A stretch of 64,000 nucleotides of DNA from Bradyrhizobium sp. OK095 (GTDB lineage: Bacteria; Pseudomonadota; Alphaproteobacteria; Rhizobiales; Xanthobacteraceae), in the NCBI RefSeq assembly GCF_900109945.1, contig NZ_FOBX01000002.1, positions 682,001 through 746,000 on the forward strand, read 5' to 3'. This document shows, one piece after another, positions 63,354 to 64,000 of the stretch (the first letter of the stretch is position 1; every line of letters starts with the position of its first letter). Position numbers and translations under genes: made by a program. Below the pieces are notes generated by a model. That model saw only the letters and a list, made by a program, of their open reading frames with translations, was not told where the DNA came from and searched no databases.

Positions 63354-63739
63354 GCCGCCTGCTCGAGCCTGATGTCGATCTCCTGGCGCAATTGCGCAAA
63401 GTCGATTGGCTTGGTGAGGAGCCCCGTGGCGCCACCTTCGATCGCCTTCCTGCGCGTCTCGACGTCGCCATAGGCCGTGATCATGATGACTGGAACATGC
63501 GGATGGTCGGCACGCACCTTGGGCAGCATGTCGAGCCCGCTCATGCCGGGCATGTTGATGTCCGACAGGATCAGGATCAGCGAGGGATCACGCACCTCGG
63601 CCGCGCGCCTCAGCGCATCGGGCGCCGAGAGCGCAAATTCCATGTGGAAGCGACCGGCACGCAGATCGCGCCGGAACTGCTGCCGGAACAGCGCCTCGAC
63701 GTCGGGCTCGTCATCGACGACCAGGATGTAAACGTTCAA
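63350..63739 (-). CDS. Single-domain response regulator
   Basis: A 129-residue receiver domain: acidic pocket Asp9-Asp10, phosphoacceptor Asp60 ([12 protein letters not shown]), Thr88 and Lys110 ([11 protein letters not shown]). It has no output domain. It overlaps its neighbours on both sides by 4 bases (ATGA), between a histidine kinase and the receiver-cyclase gene, so it is probably a phosphate sink or relay in the same pathway. Confidence 0.92.
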   Translation of the reverse strand: MNVYILVVDDEPDVEALFRQQFRRDLRAGRFHMEFALSAPDALRRAAEVRDPSLILILSDINMPGMSGLDMLPKVRADHPHVPVIMITAYGDVETRRKAIEGGATGLLTKPIDFAQLRQEIDIRLEQAA

Positions 63740-64000
63740 GTCCTGCCTCCGGTATTCCCCGCTGCCATGGTCCGCGGCAGCGTGATGATGAACTCGGTGT
63801 AGACGCCGGGCTCGGTATTCACGTCGATCGTACCGCCGTGCTGCTTCACGACGATGTCGTGGCTCATGGACAGACCGAGCCCGGTGCCCTCGCCCGCCGG
63901 CTTGGTGGTGAAGAAGGGATTGAACATCTTCTCCTTCACCTCCTGCGGAATGCCGGTGCCGTTGTCGCGGATCCGGATCTCCACCCTGCCGCCCAAGTTT
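63736..64000 (-). CDS. Sensor histidine kinase, C-terminal part (cut by window edge)
   Basis: The last 87 codons of a histidine kinase whose start is beyond base 64000. The ATPase domain G1, F and G2 boxes are visible: [40 protein letters not shown] and [20 protein letters not shown]. It overlaps the receiver-only gene by 4 bases. The kinase should phosphorylate the receiver and/or the receiver-cyclase protein. The sensor part is not in the window. Confidence 0.92.
   Translation of the reverse strand, partial: NLGGRVEIRIRDNGTGIPQEVKEKMFNPFFTTKPAGEGTGLGLSMSHDIVVKQHGGTIDVNTEPGVYTEFIITLPRTMAAGNTGGRT

Overview
The window reads as chromosome of a high-GC alphaproteobacterium of the Rhizobiales, most likely Bradyrhizobium or a close relative. 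The grounds are uniformly high GC with strong GC3 bias, a paaABCDE-I-K cluster under a PaaX-type regulator, a CYP102-type P450-reductase fusion, Aap-like amino-acid permeases, a phasin, many Dpp-type peptide transporters, and at least four families of intergenic palindromic repeats of the kind scattered through Bradyrhizobium genomes. This is an inference from gene content; there is no rRNA to confirm it. I see no tRNA, rRNA, insertion sequence, phage gene or CRISPR array.

Layout. (1) About 1-16.4 kb: small-molecule catabolism. It holds a truncated branched-chain-type binding protein, a DUF1445 putative hydro-lyase, a LysR regulator followed by an M20 carbamoylase-like hydrolase, a 2-hydroxyacid dehydrogenase and an Ldh2-family dehydrogenase, then a TtuC-like tartrate/D-malate dehydrogenase divergent from an SDR protein, an amidase, and a polar amino-acid transport locus (two permeases, RpiR regulator, class III aminotransferase, binding protein) without an ATPase. 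An Asp/Glu-racemase-like protein and a TetR regulator close the block. (2) 16.5-24.8 kb: [3Fe-4S] ferredoxin, P450, MHS-type transporter, sulfite-oxidase-like protein, hydrolase-OsmC fusion, a MocR regulator with a divergent EamA exporter, and a YeeE/YedE transporter. (3) 24.8-32.5 kb: an MDR oxidoreductase and the phenylacetate cluster paaX-paaABCDE-paaI-paaK, all on the minus strand.

(4) 32.6-47.1 kb: a storage-polymer and lipid neighbourhood. It has a phasin, a three-gene unit with 4-nt overlaps (small PhaE-like subunit, class III-type PHA synthase, GNAT acetyltransferase), several alpha/beta hydrolases including two clear paralogues, the CYP102-type fusion, an epoxide-hydrolase-like protein, a WS/DGAT acyltransferase and a DUF6489-like small protein. 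(5) 47.5-61.3 kb: two complete five-gene Dpp/Opp-type ABC transporters with permuted gene orders (A-B-C-D-F, then D-F-A-B-C) flank two predicted Ntn-hydrolases, a gamma-glutamyltransferase homologue and a DUF1028 protein. This looks like a peptide or gamma-glutamyl-compound uptake and processing locus. (6) 61.3-64 kb: a RidA-like protein and a signalling unit of a histidine kinase (cut by the window edge), a receiver-only regulator and a receiver-cyclase fusion.

The observations most worth following are the mini-PhaE/PhaC/GNAT unit, the pair of Ntn-hydrolases between two peptide transporters, an SDR protein and a racemase-like protein that have each lost a catalytic residue, and several well-formed operator-like repeats in divergent promoters.
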